Part shown: positions 46,869-60,398 of the stretch, piece by piece
Numbering within the stretch: position 1 is the first letter of the stretch
Layout of the letters: every line of letters starts with the position of its first letter
Assembly: GCA_949318235.1 (NCBI GenBank)
Contig: CASGGR010000056.1
Span: 1 to 64,000, forward strand
Reading direction: 5' to 3'
Origin: Ecdyonurus torrentis
Taxonomy: Eukaryota > Arthropoda > Insecta > Ephemeroptera > Heptageniidae
Length of the DNA: 64,000 nt
Made by a program: the position numbers and the translations under genes
Notes under the pieces: model-generated
Seen by the model: the letters and a program-made list of their open reading frames with translations, nothing else
The model's database searches: none
Told to the model about the DNA's origin: nothing

Positions 46869-49820
46869 ATTCAATAACATTTGGTTCTTGAAATAGAAAC
46901 TTTGTTTCATGACTAGGTTTGGCTACATGATGAGTGAAAACTAAAATTGTCAATAACCCAAAAAGTATGCTTTGGAGCAAAAAAGTTTAAGATTTCTTTT
47001 TTGTAGAGAATTAAAAAAGCTATGTTTTGAGTTTAATTGGATGTCTGTAGCATTCTTAGTTTTTGAGAAATCATCAAAACTAGTTTTAATCGTGTAAAAA
47101 GTATGATTTCTATCATTCAATAACATTTGGTTCTTGAAATAGAAACTTTGTTTCATGTCTTGGTTTGGCTACATGATGAGTGAAAACTAAAATTGTCAAT
47201 AACCCAAAAAGTATGCGTCGGAGCAAAAAAGTTCAAGACATCTTTTTTGTAGAGAATTGAAAAAGCTATGTTATGAGTCAAATTTAGTGACTGTAGCATT
47301 CTTAGTTTTTGAGAAATCATCAAAACTAGTTTTATTCGTGTAAAAAGTATGATTTTTATCATTCAATAACATTTGGTTCTTGAAATAGAAACTTTGTTTT
47401 ATGACTTGGTTTGGCTACATGATGAGTGAAAACTAAAATTGTCAATAACTCAAAAAGTATGCGTCGAAGCAAAAAAGTTCAAGTCATCTTTTTTGTAGAG
47501 AATTGAAAAAGCTATGTTTTGAGTAAAATTTGATGTCTGTAGCATTATTAGTTTTTAAGAAATCAACAAAACTAGTTTTATTCGTGTAAAAAGTATAATT
47601 TTTATCATTCAATAACATTTGGTTCTTGAAATAGAAACTTTGTTTTATGACTTGGTTTGGCTACATGATGAGTGAAAACTAAAATTGTCAATAACTCAAA
47701 AAGTATGCGTCGAAGCAAAAAAGTTCACGACATCTTTTTTGTAGAGAATTGAAAAAGCTATGTTTTTAATCAAATTGGATGTCTGTAGCATTCTTAGTAT
47801 TTAAGAAATCATCAAAACTAGTTTTATTCGTGTAAAAAGTATGATTTTTATCATTCAATAACATTTGGTTCTTGAAATAGAAACTTTGTTTCATGACTTG
47901 GTTTGGCTACATGATGAGTGAAAACTAAAATTGTCAATAACCCAAAAAGTATGCGTCGGAGCAAAAAAGTTCAATACATCTTTTTTGTAGACAATTGAAG
48001 AAGCTATGTTTTGAGTCAAATTGGATGTCTGTAGCATTCTTAGTATTTGAGAAATCATCAAAACTAGTTTTAATCGTGTAAAAAGTATGATTTTTATCAT
48101 TCAATAACATTTGGTTCTTGAAATAGAAACTTTGTTTCATGACTTGGTTTGGCTACATGATGAGTGAAAACTAAAATTGTCAATAACCCAAAAAGTATGC
48201 GTCGGAGCAAAAAACTTCAAGACATCTTTTTTGTAGAGAATTAAAAAAGCTATGTAATGAGTTAAATTTAGTGACTGTAGCATTCTTAGTTTTTAAGAAA
48301 TCATCAAAACTAGTTTTAATCGTGTAAAAAGTATGATTTTTATCATTCAATAACATTTGGTTCTTGAAATAGAAACTTTGTTTCATGACTAGGTTTGGCT
48401 ACATGATGAGTGAAAACTAAAATTGTCAATAACCCAAAAAGTATGCGTCGGAGCAAAAAAGTTCAAGACATCTTTTTTGTAGAGAATTAAAAAAGCTATG
48501 TTTTGAGTCAAATTTGATGTCTGTAGCATTCTTAGTTTTTGAGAAATCATCAAAACTAGTTTTATTCGTGTAAAAAGTATGATTTTTATCATTCAATAAC
48601 ATTTGGTTCTTGAAATAGAAACTTTGTTTCATGACTTGGTTTGGCTACATGATGAGTGAAAACTAAAATTGTCAATAACTCAAAAAGTATGCGTCGAAGC
48701 AAAAAAGTTCAAGACATCTTTTTTGTAGAGAATTGAAAAAGCTATGTTTTTAATCAAATTGGATGTCTGTAGCATTCTTAGTATTTGAGAAATCATCAAA
48801 ACTAGTTTTAATCGTGTAAAAAGTATGATTTTTATCATTCAATAACATTTGGTTCTTGAAATAGAAACTTTGTTTCAAGACTTGGTTTGGCTACATGATG
48901 AGTGAAAACTAAAATTGTCAATAACTCAAAAAGTATGCGTCGAAGCAAAAAAGTTCACGACATCTTTTTTGTAGAGAATTGAAAAAGCTATGTAATGAGT
49001 CAAATTTAGTGACTGTAGTATTCTTAGTTTTTAAGAAATCATCAAAACTAGTTTTAATCGTGTAAAAAGTATGATTTTTATCATTCAATAACATTTGGTT
49101 CTTGAAATAGAAACTTTGTTTCATGACTTGGTTTGGCTACATGATGAGTGAAAACTAAAATTGTCAATAACCCAAAAAGTATGCGTCGGAGCAAAAAAGT
49201 TCAAGACATCTTTTTTGTAGAGAATTGAAAAAGCTATGTAATGAGTCAAATTTAGTGACTGTAGTATTCTTAGTTTTTAAGAAATCATCAAAACTAGTTT
49301 TAATCGTGTAAAAAGTATGATTTTTATCATTCAATAACATTTGGTTCTTGAAATAGAAACTTTGTTTCATGACTAGGTTTGGCTACATGATGAGTGAAAA
49401 CTAAAATTGTCAATAACCCAAAAAGTATGCTTTGGAGCAAAAAAGTTTAAGATTTCTTTTTTGTAGAGAATTAAAAAAGCTATGTTTTGAGTAAAATTTG
49501 ATGTCTGTAGCATTCTTAGTTTTTGAGAAATCATCAAAACTAGTTTTATTCGTGTAAAAAGTATGATTTTTATCATTCAATAACATTTGGTTCTTGAAAT
49601 AGAAACTTTGTTTCATGACTTGGTTTGGCTACATGATGAGTGAAAACTAAAATTGTCAATAACCCAAAAAGTATGCGTCGGAGCAAAAAAGTTCAAGACA
49701 TCTTTTTTGTAGAGAATTGAAAAAGCTATGTAATGAGTCAAATTTAGTGACTGTAGTATTCTTAGTTTTTAAGAAATCATCAAAACTAGTTTTAATCGTG
49801 TAAAAAGTATGATTTTTATC
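46869..49820. repeat. Higher-order unit 5, 12 monomers (2,952 bp)
   Basis: Order: t8 t9 t10 t5 t11 t12 t13 t3 x2 t6 x4 t6. It matches unit 2 with the internal 7-monomer duplication removed. Confidence 0.85.
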
Positions 49821-51788
49821 ATTCAATAACATTTGGTTCTTGAAATAGAAACTTTGTTTCATGACTAGGTTTGGCTACATGATGAGTGAAAACTAAAATT
49901 GTCAATAACCCAAAAAGTATGCTTTGGAGCAAAAAAGTTTAAGATTTCTTTTTTGTAGAGAATTAAAAAAGCTATGTTTTGAGTTTAATTGGATGTCTGT
50001 AGCATTCTTAGTTTTTGAGAAATCATCAAAACTAGTTTTAATCGTGTAAAAAGTATGATTTCTATCATTCAATAACATTTGGTTCTTGAAATAGAAACTT
50101 TGTTTCATGTCTTGGTTTGGCTACATGATGAGTGAAAACTAAAATTGTCAATAACCCAAAAAGTATGCGTCGGAGCAAAAAAGTTCAAGACATCTTTTTT
50201 GTAGAGAATTGAAAAAGCTATGTTATGAGTCAAATTTAGTGACTGTAGCATTCTTAGTTTTTGAGAAATCATCAAAACTAGTTTTATTCGTGTAAAAAGT
50301 ATGATTTTTATCATTCAATAACATTTGGTTCTTGAAATAGAAACTTTGTTTTATGACTTGGTTTGGCTACATGATGAGTGAAAACTAAAATTGTCAATAA
50401 CTCAAAAAGTATGCGTCGAAGCAAAAAAGTTCAAGTCATCTTTTTTGTAGAGAATTGAAAAAGCTATGTTTTGAGTAAAATTTGATGTCTGTAGCATTAT
50501 TAGTTTTTAAGAAATCAACAAAACTAGTTTTATTCGTGTAAAAAGTATAATTTTTATCATTCAATAACATTTGGTTCTTGAAATAGAAACTTTGTTTCAT
50601 GACTTGGTTTGGCTACATGATGAGTGAAAACTAAAATTGTCAATAACCCAAAAAGTATGCGTCGGAGCAAAAAAGTTCAATACATCTTTTTTGTAGACAA
50701 TTGAAGAAGCTATGTTTTGAGTCAAATTGGATGTCTGTAGCATTCTTAGTATTTGAGAAATCATCAAAACTAGTTTTAATCGTGTAAAAAGTATGATTTT
50801 TATCATTCAATAACATTTGGTTCTTGAAATAGAAACTTTGTTTCATGACTTGGTTTGGCTACATGATGAGTGAAAACTAAAATTGTCAATAACCCAAAAA
50901 GTATGCGTCGGAGCAAAAAACTTCAAGACATCTTTTTTGTAGAGAATTAAAAAAGCTATGTAATGAGTTAAATTTAGTGACTGTAGCATTCTTAGTTTTT
51001 AAGAAATCATCAAAATTAGTTTTAATCGTGTAAAAAGTATGATTTTTATCATTCAATAACATTTGGTTCTTGAAATAGAAACTTTGTTTCAAGACTTGGT
51101 TTGGCTACATGATGAGTGAAAACTAAAATTGTCAATAACTCAAAAAGTATGCGTCGAAGCAAAAAAGTTCACGACATCTTTTTTGTAGAGAATTGAAAAA
51201 GCTATGTTTTTAATCAAATTGGATGTCTGTAGCATTCTTAGTATTTGAGAAATCATCAAAACTAGTTTTAATCGTGTAAAAAGTATGATTTTTATCATTC
51301 AATAACATTTGGTTCTTGAAATAGAAACTTTGTTTCATGACTTGGTTTGGCTACATGATGAGTGAAAACTAAAATTGTCAATAACCCAAAAAGTATGCGT
51401 CGGAGCAAAAAACTTCAAGACATCTTTTTTGTAGAGAATTAAAAAAGCTATGTAATGAGTTAAATTTAGTGACTGTAGCATTCTTAGTTTTTAAGAAATC
51501 ATCAAAACTAGTTTTAATCGTGTAAAAAGTATGATTTTTATCATTCAATAACATTTGGTTCTTGAAATAGAAACTTTGTTTCATGACTAGGTTTGGCTAC
51601 ATGATGAGTGAAAACTAAAATTGTCAATAACCCAAAAAGTATGCGTCGGAGCAAAAAAGTTCAAGACATCTTTTTTGTAGAGAATTAAAAAAGCTATGTT
51701 TTGAGTAAAATTTGATGTCTGTAGCATTCTTAGTTTTTGAGAAATCATCAAAACTAGTTTTATTCGTGTAAAAAGTATGATTTTTATC
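49821..51788. repeat. Higher-order unit 6, 8 monomers (1,968 bp), shortest
   Basis: Order: t8 t9 t10 t11 t12 x7 t12 then a t13/t1 mixture. The t5 normally between t10 and t11 is missing, and so is the usual t6-x4-t6 tail. The first t12 here carries AAATTAG instead of AAACTAG, which destroys the conserved palindrome. Confidence 0.8.
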
Positions 51789-54700
51789 ATTCAATAACAT
51801 TTGGTTCTTGAAATAGAAACTTTGTTTCATGACTAGGTTTGGCTACATGATGAGTGAAAACTAAAATTGTCAATAACCCAAAAAGTATGCTTTGGAGCAA
51901 AAAAGTTTAAGATTTCTTTTTTGTAGAGAATTAAAAAAGCTATGTTTTGAGTTTAATTGGATGTCTGTAGCATTCTTAGTTTTTGAGAAATCATCAAAAC
52001 TAGTTTTAATCGTGTAAAAAGTATGATTTCTATCATTCAATAACATTTGGTTCTTGAAATAGAAACTTTGTTTCATGTCTTGGTTTGGCTACATGATGAG
52101 TGAAAACTAAAATTGTCAATAACCCAAAAAGTATGCGTCGGAGCAAAAAAGTTCAAGACATCTTTTTTGTAGAGAATTGAAAAAGCTATGTTATGAGTCA
52201 AATTTAGTGACTGTAGCATTCTTAGTTTTTGAGAAATCATCAAAACTAGTTTTATTCGTGTAAAAAGTATGATTTTTATCATTCAATAACATTTGGTTCT
52301 TGAAATAGAAACTTTGTTTTATGACTTGGTTTGGCTACATGATGAGTGAAAACTAAAATTGTCAATAACTCAAAAAGTATGCGTCGAAGCAAAAAAGTTC
52401 AAGTCATCTTTTTTGTAGAGAATTGAAAAAGCTATGTTTTGAGTAAAATTTGATGTCTGTAGCATTATTAGTTTTTAAGAAATCAACAAAACTAGTTTTA
52501 TTCGTGTAAAAAGTATAATTTTTATCATTCAATAACATTTGGTTCTTGAAATAGAAACTTTGTTTCATGACTTGGTTTGGCTACATGATGAGTGAAAACT
52601 AAAATTGTCAATAACCCAAAAAGTATGCGTCGGAGCAAAAAAGTTCAATACATCTTTTTTGTAGACAATTGAAGAAGCTATGTTTTGAGTCAAATTGGAT
52701 GTCTGTAGCATTCTTAGTATTTGAGAAATCATCAAAACTAGTTTTAATCGTGTAAAAAGTATGATTTTTATCATTCAATAACATTTGGTTCTTGAAATAG
52801 AAACTTTGTTTCATGACTTGGTTTGGCTACATGATGAGTGAAAACTAAAATTGTCAATAACCCAAAAAGTATGCGTCGGAGCAAAAAACTTCAAGACATC
52901 TTTTTTGTAGAGAATTAAAAAAGCTATGTAATGAGTTAAATTTAGTGACTGTAGCATTCTTAGTTTTTAAGAAATCATCAAAATTAGTTTTAATCGTGTA
53001 AAAAGTATGATTTTTATCATTCAATAACATTTGGTTCTTGAAATAGAAACTTTGTTTCAAGACTTGGTTTGGCTACATGATGAGTGAAAACTAAAATTGT
53101 CAATAACTCAAAAAGTATGCGTCGAAGCAAAAAAGTTCACGACATCTTTTTTGTAGAGAATTGAAAAAGCTATGTTTTTAATCAAATTGGATGTCTGTAG
53201 CATTCTTAGTATTTGAGAAATCATCAAAACTAGTTTTAATCGTGTAAAAAGTATGATTTTTATCATTCAATAACATTTGGTTCTTGAAATAGAAACTTTG
53301 TTTCATGACTTGGTTTGGCTACATGATGAGTGAAAACTAAAATTGTCAATAACCCAAAAAGTATGCGTCGGAGCAAAAAACTTCAAGACATCTTTTTTGT
53401 AGAGAATTAAAAAAGCTATGTAATGAGTTAAATTTAGTGACTGTAGCATTCTTAGTTTTTAAGAAATCATCAAAACTAGTTTTAATCGTGTAAAAAGTAT
53501 GATTTTTATCATTCAATAACATTTGGTTCTTGAAATAGAAACTTTGTTTCATGACTAGGTTTGGCTACATGATGAGTGAAAACTAAAATTGTCAATAACT
53601 CAAAAAGTATGCGTCGAAGCAAAAAAGTTCAAGACATCTTTTTTGTAGAGAATTGAAAAAGCTATGTTTTTAATCAAATTGGATGTCTGTAGCATTCTTA
53701 GTATTTGAGAAATCATCAAAACTAGTTTTAATCGTGTAAAAAGTATGATTTTTATCATTCAATAACATTTGGTTCTTGAAATAGAAACTTTGTTTCAAGA
53801 CTTGGTTTGGCTACATGATGAGTGAAAACTAAAATTGTCAATAACCCAAAAAGTATGCGTCGGAGCAAAAAAGTTCAAGACATCTTTTTTGTAGAGAATT
53901 GAAAAAGCTATGTAATGAGTCAAATTTAGTGACTGTAGTATTCTTAGTTTTTAAGAAATCATCAAAACTAGTTTTAATCGTGTAAAAAGTATGATTTTTA
54001 TCATTCAATAACATTTGGTTCTTGAAATAGAAACTTTGTTTCATGACTTGGTTTGGCTACATGATGAGTGAAAACTAAAATTGTCAATAACCCAAAAAGT
54101 ATGCGTCGGAGCAAAAAAGTTCAAGACATCTTTTTTGTAGAGAATTGAAAAAGCTATGTAATGAGTTAAATTTAGTGACTGTAGCATTCTTAGTTTTTAA
54201 GAAATCATCAAAATTAGTTTTAATCGTGTAAAAAGTATGATTTTTATCATTCAATAACATTTGGTTCTTGAAATAGAAACTTTGTTTCAAGACTTGGTTT
54301 GGCTACATGATGAGTGAAAACTAAAATTGTCAATAACTCAAAAAGTATGCGTCGAAGCAAAAAAGTTCACGACATCTTTTTTGTAGAGAATTGAAAAAGC
54401 TATGTTTTTAATCAAATTGGATGTCTGTAGCATTCTTAGTATTTGAGAAATCATCAAAACTAGTTTTAATCGTGTAAAAAGTATGATTTTTATCATTCAA
54501 TAACATTTGGTTCTTGAAATAGAAACTTTGTTTCATGACTTGGTTTGGCTACATGATGAGTGAAAACTAAAATTGTCAATAACCCAAAAAGTATGCGTCG
54601 GAGCAAAAAACTTCAAGACATCTTTTTTGTAGAGAATTAAAAAAGCTATGTAATGAGTTAAATTTAGTGACTGTAGCATTCTTAGTTTTTAAGAAATCAT

Positions 54701-56216
54701 CAAAACTAGTTTTAATCGTGTAAAAAGTATGATTTTTATCATTCAATAACATTTGGTTCTTGAAATAGAAACTTTGTTTCATGACTAGGTTTGGCTACAT
54801 GATGAGTGAAAACTAAAATTGTCAATAACCCAAAAAGTATGCGTCGGAGCAAAAAAGTTCAAGACATCTTTTTTGTAGAGAATTAAAAAAGCTATGTTTT
54901 GAGTCAAATTTGATGTCTGTAGCATTCTTAGTTTTTGAGAAATCATCAAAACTAGTTTTATTCGTGTAAAAAGTATGATTTTTATCATTCAATAACATTT
55001 GGTTCTTGAAATAGAAACTTTGTTTCATGACTTGGTTTGGCTACATGATGAGTGAAAACTAAAATTGTCAATAACTCAAAAAGTATGCGTCGAAGCAAAA
55101 AAGTTCAAGACATCTTTTTTGTAGAGAATTGAAAAAGCTATGTTTTTAATCAAATTGGATGTCTGTAGCATTCTTAGTATTTGAGAAATCATCAAAACTA
55201 GTTTTAATCGTGTAAAAAGTATGATTTTTATCATTCAATAACATTTGGTTCTTGAAATAGAAACTTTGTTTCAAGACTTGGTTTGGCTACATGATGAGTG
55301 AAAACTAAAATTGTCAATAACCCAAAAAGTATGCGTCGGAGCAAAAAAGTTCAAGACATCTTTTTTGTAGAGAATTGAAAAAGCTATGTAATGAGTCAAA
55401 TTTAGTGACTGTAGTATTCTTAGTTTTTAAGAAATCATCAAAACTAGTTTTAATCGTGTAAAAAGTATGATTTTTATCATTCAATAACATTTGGTTCTTG
55501 AAATAGAAACTTTGTTTCATGACTTGGTTTGGCTACATGATGAGTGAAAACTAAAATTGTCAATAACCCAAAAAGTATGCGTCGGAGCAAAAAAGTTCAA
55601 GACATCTTTTTTGTAGAGAATTGAAAAAGCTATGTAATGAGTCAAATTTAGTGACTGTAGTATTCTTAGTTTTTAAGAAATCATCAAAACTAGTTTTAAT
55701 CGTGTAAAAAGTATGATTTTTATCATTCAATAACATTTGGTTCTTGAAATAGAAACTTTGTTTCATGACTAGGTTTGGCTACATGATGAGTGAAAACTAA
55801 AATTGTCAATAACCCAAAAAGTATGCTTTGGAGCAAAAAAGTTTAAGATTTCTTTTTTGTAGAGAATTAAAAAAGCTATGTTTTGAGTAAAATTTGATGT
55901 CTGTAGCATTCTTAGTTTTTGAGAAATCATCAAAACTAGTTTTATTCGTGTAAAAAGTATGATTTTTATCATTCAATAACATTTGGTTCTTGAAATAGAA
56001 ACTTTGTTTCATGACTTGGTTTGGCTACATGATGAGTGAAAACTAAAATTGTCAATAACCCAAAAAGTATGCGTCGGAGCAAAAAAGTTCAAGACATCTT
56101 TTTTGTAGAGAATTGAAAAAGCTATGTAATGAGTCAAATTTAGTGACTGTAGTATTCTTAGTTTTTAAGAAATCATCAAAACTAGTTTTAATCGTGTAAA
56201 AAGTATGATTTTTATC
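51789..56216. repeat. Higher-order unit 7, 18 monomers (4,428 bp)
   Basis: Order: t8 t9 t10 t11 t12 x7 t12 t3 t6 x5 x7 t12 t13 t3 t6 t6 x4 t6. Like unit 6 it lacks t5 after t10. The t6-to-x4 tail is restored. Confidence 0.8.
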
Positions 56217-59200
56217 ATTCAATAACATTTGGTTCTTGAAATAGAAACTTTGTTTCATGACTAGGTTTGGCTACATGATGAGTGAAAACTAAAATTGTCA
56301 ATAACCCAAAAAGTATGCTTTGGAGCAAAAAAGTTTAAGATTTCTTTTTTGTAGAGAATTAAAAAAGCTATGTTTTGAGTTTAATTGGATGTCTGTAGCA
56401 TTCTTAGTTTTTGAGAAATCATCAAAACTAGTTTTAATCGTGTAAAAAGTATGATTTCTATCATTCAATAACATTTGGTTCTTGAAATAGAAACTTTGTT
56501 TCATGTCTTGGTTTGGCTACATGATGAGTGAAAACTAAAATTGTCAATAACCCAAAAAGTATGCGTCGGAGCAAAAAAGTTCAAGACATCTTTTTTGTAG
56601 AGAATTGAAAAAGCTATGTTATGAGTCAAATTTAGTGACTGTAGCATTCTTAGTTTTTGAGAAATCATCAAAACTAGTTTTATTCGTGTAAAAAGTATGA
56701 TTTTTATCATTCAATAACATTTGGTTCTTGAAATAGAAACTTTGTTTTATGACTTGGTTTGGCTACATGATGAGTGAAAACTAAAATTGTCAATAACTCA
56801 AAAAGTATGCGTCGAAGCAAAAAAGTTCAAGTCATCTTTTTTGTAGAGAATTGAAAAAGCTATGTTTTGAGTAAAATTTGATGTCTGTAGCATTATTAGT
56901 TTTTAAGAAATCAACAAAACTAGTTTTATTCGTGTAAAAAGTATAATTTTTATCATTCAATAACATTTGGTTCTTGAAATAGAAACTTTGTTTTATGACT
57001 TGGTTTGGCTACATGATGAGTGAAAACTAAAATTGTCAATAACTCAAAAAGTATGCGTCGAAGCAAAAAAGTTCACGACATCTTTTTTGTAGAGAATTGA
57101 AAAAGCTATGTTTTTAATCAAATTGGATGTCTGTAGCATTCTTAGTATTTAAGAAATCATCAAAACTAGTTTTATTCGTGTAAAAAGTATGATTTTTATC
57201 ATTCAATAACATTTGGTTCTTGAAATAGAAACTTTGTTTCATGACTTGGTTTGGCTACATGATGAGTGAAAACTAAAATTGTCAATAACCCAAAAAGTAT
57301 GCGTCGGAGCAAAAAAGTTCAATACATCTTTTTTGTAGACAATTGAAGAAGCTATGTTTTGAGTCAAATTGGATGTCTGTAGCATTCTTAGTATTTGAGA
57401 AATCATCAAAACTAGTTTTAATCGTGTAAAAAGTATGATTTTTATCATTCAATAACATTTGGTTCTTGAAATAGAAACTTTGTTTCATGACTTGGTTTGG
57501 CTACATGATGAGTGAAAACTAAAATTGTCAATAACCCAAAAAGTATGCGTCGGAGCAAAAAACTTCAAGACATCTTTTTTGTAGAGAATTAAAAAAGCTA
57601 TGTAATGAGTTAAATTTAGTGACTGTAGCATTCTTAGTTTTTAAGAAATCATCAAAATTAGTTTTAATCGTGTAAAAAGTATGATTTTTATCATTCAATA
57701 ACATTTGGTTCTTGAAATAGAAACTTTGTTTCATGACTAGGTTTGGCTACATGATGAGTGAAAACTAAAATTGTCAATAACCCAAAAAGTATGCGTCGGA
57801 GCAAAAAAGTTCAAGACATCTTTTTTGTAGAGAATTGAAAAAGCTATGTTTTTAATCAAATTGGATGTCTGTAGCATTCTTAGTATTTGAGAAATCATCA
57901 AAACTAGTTTTAATCGTGTAAAAAGTATGATTTTTATCATTCAATAACATTTGGTTCTTGAAATAGAAACTTTGTTTCAAGACTTGGTTTGGCTACATGA
58001 TGAGTGAAAACTAAAATTGTCAATAACCCAAAAAGTATGCGTCGGAGCAAAAAAGTTCAAGACATCTTTTTTGTAGAGAATTGAAAAAGCTATGTAATGA
58101 GTCAAATTTAGTGACTGTAGTATTCTTAGTTTTTAAGAAATCATCAAAACTAGTTTTAATCGTGTAAAAAGTATGATTTTTATCATTCAATAACATTTGG
58201 TTCTTGAAATAGAAACTTTGTTTCATGACTTGGTTTGGCTACATGATGAGTGAAAACTAAAATTGTCAATAACCCAAAAAGTATGCGTCGGAGCAAAAAA
58301 GTTCAAGACATCTTTTTTGTAGAGAATTGAAAAAGCTATGTAATGAGTTAAATTTAGTGACTGTAGCATTCTTAGTTTTTAAGAAATCATCAAAATTAGT
58401 TTTAATCGTGTAAAAAGTATGATTTTTATCATTCAATAACATTTGGTTCTTGAAATAGAAACTTTGTTTCAAGACTTGGTTTGGCTACATGATGAGTGAA
58501 AACTAAAATTGTCAATAACTCAAAAAGTATGCGTCGAAGCAAAAAAGTTCACGACATCTTTTTTGTAGAGAATTGAAAAAGCTATGTTTTTAATCAAATT
58601 GGATGTCTGTAGCATTCTTAGTATTTGAGAAATCATCAAAACTAGTTTTAATCGTGTAAAAAGTATGATTTTTATCATTCAATAACATTTGGTTCTTGAA
58701 ATAGAAACTTTGTTTCATGACTTGGTTTGGCTACATGATGAGTGAAAACTAAAATTGTCAATAACCCAAAAAGTATGCGTCGGAGCAAAAAACTTCAAGA
58801 CATCTTTTTTGTAGAGAATTAAAAAAGCTATGTAATGAGTTAAATTTAGTGACTGTAGCATTCTTAGTTTTTAAGAAATCATCAAAACTAGTTTTAATCG
58901 TGTAAAAAGTATGATTTTTATCATTCAATAACATTTGGTTCTTGAAATAGAAACTTTGTTTCATGACTAGGTTTGGCTACATGATGAGTGAAAACTAAAA
59001 TTGTCAATAACCCAAAAAGTATGCGTCGGAGCAAAAAAGTTCAAGACATCTTTTTTGTAGAGAATTAAAAAAGCTATGTTTTGAGTCAAATTTGATGTCT
59101 GTAGCATTCTTAGTTTTTGAGAAATCATCAAAACTAGTTTTATTCGTGTAAAAAGTATGATTTTTATCATTCAATAACATTTGGTTCTTGAAATAGAAAC

Positions 59201-60398
59201 TTTGTTTCATGACTTGGTTTGGCTACATGATGAGTGAAAACTAAAATTGTCAATAACTCAAAAAGTATGCGTCGAAGCAAAAAAGTTCAAGACATCTTTT
59301 TTGTAGAGAATTGAAAAAGCTATGTTTTTAATCAAATTGGATGTCTGTAGCATTCTTAGTATTTGAGAAATCATCAAAACTAGTTTTAATCGTGTAAAAA
59401 GTATGATTTTTATCATTCAATAACATTTGGTTCTTGAAATAGAAACTTTGTTTCAAGACTTGGTTTGGCTACATGATGAGTGAAAACTAAAATTGTCAAT
59501 AACCCAAAAAGTATGCGTCGGAGCAAAAAAGTTCAAGACATCTTTTTTGTAGAGAATTGAAAAAGCTATGTAATGAGTCAAATTTAGTGACTGTAGTATT
59601 CTTAGTTTTTAAGAAATCATCAAAACTAGTTTTAATCGTGTAAAAAGTATGATTTTTATCATTCAATAACATTTGGTTCTTGAAATAGAAACTTTGTTTC
59701 ATGACTTGGTTTGGCTACATGATGAGTGAAAACTAAAATTGTCAATAACCCAAAAAGTATGCGTCGGAGCAAAAAAGTTCAAGACATCTTTTTTGTAGAG
59801 AATTGAAAAAGCTATGTAATGAGTCAAATTTAGTGACTGTAGTATTCTTAGTTTTTAAGAAATCATCAAAACTAGTTTTAATCGTGTAAAAAGTATGATT
59901 TTTATCATTCAATAACATTTGGTTCTTGAAATAGAAACTTTGTTTCATGACTAGGTTTGGCTACATGATGAGTGAAAACTAAAATTGTCAATAACCCAAA
60001 AAGTATGCTTTGGAGCAAAAAAGTTTAAGATTTCTTTTTTGTAGAGAATTAAAAAAGCTATGTTTTGAGTAAAATTTGATGTCTGTAGCATTCTTAGTTT
60101 TTGAGAAATCATCAAAACTAGTTTTATTCGTGTAAAAAGTATGATTTTTATCATTCAATAACATTTGGTTCTTGAAATAGAAACTTTGTTTCATGACTTG
60201 GTTTGGCTACATGATGAGTGAAAACTAAAATTGTCAATAACCCAAAAAGTATGCGTCGGAGCAAAAAAGTTCAAGACATCTTTTTTGTAGAGAATTGAAA
60301 AAGCTATGTAATGAGTCAAATTTAGTGACTGTAGTATTCTTAGTTTTTAAGAAATCATCAAAACTAGTTTTAATCGTGTAAAAAGTATGATTTTTATC
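56217..60398. repeat. Higher-order unit 8, 17 monomers (4,182 bp)
   Basis: Order: t8 t9 t10 t5 t11 t12 x6 t6 x5 x7 t12 t13 t3 t6 t6 x4 t6. The last ten monomers repeat those of unit 7 at a 4,182-bp offset. The x6 monomer (57693-57938) has a CGGAGC left part and a t3 right part. Confidence 0.8.
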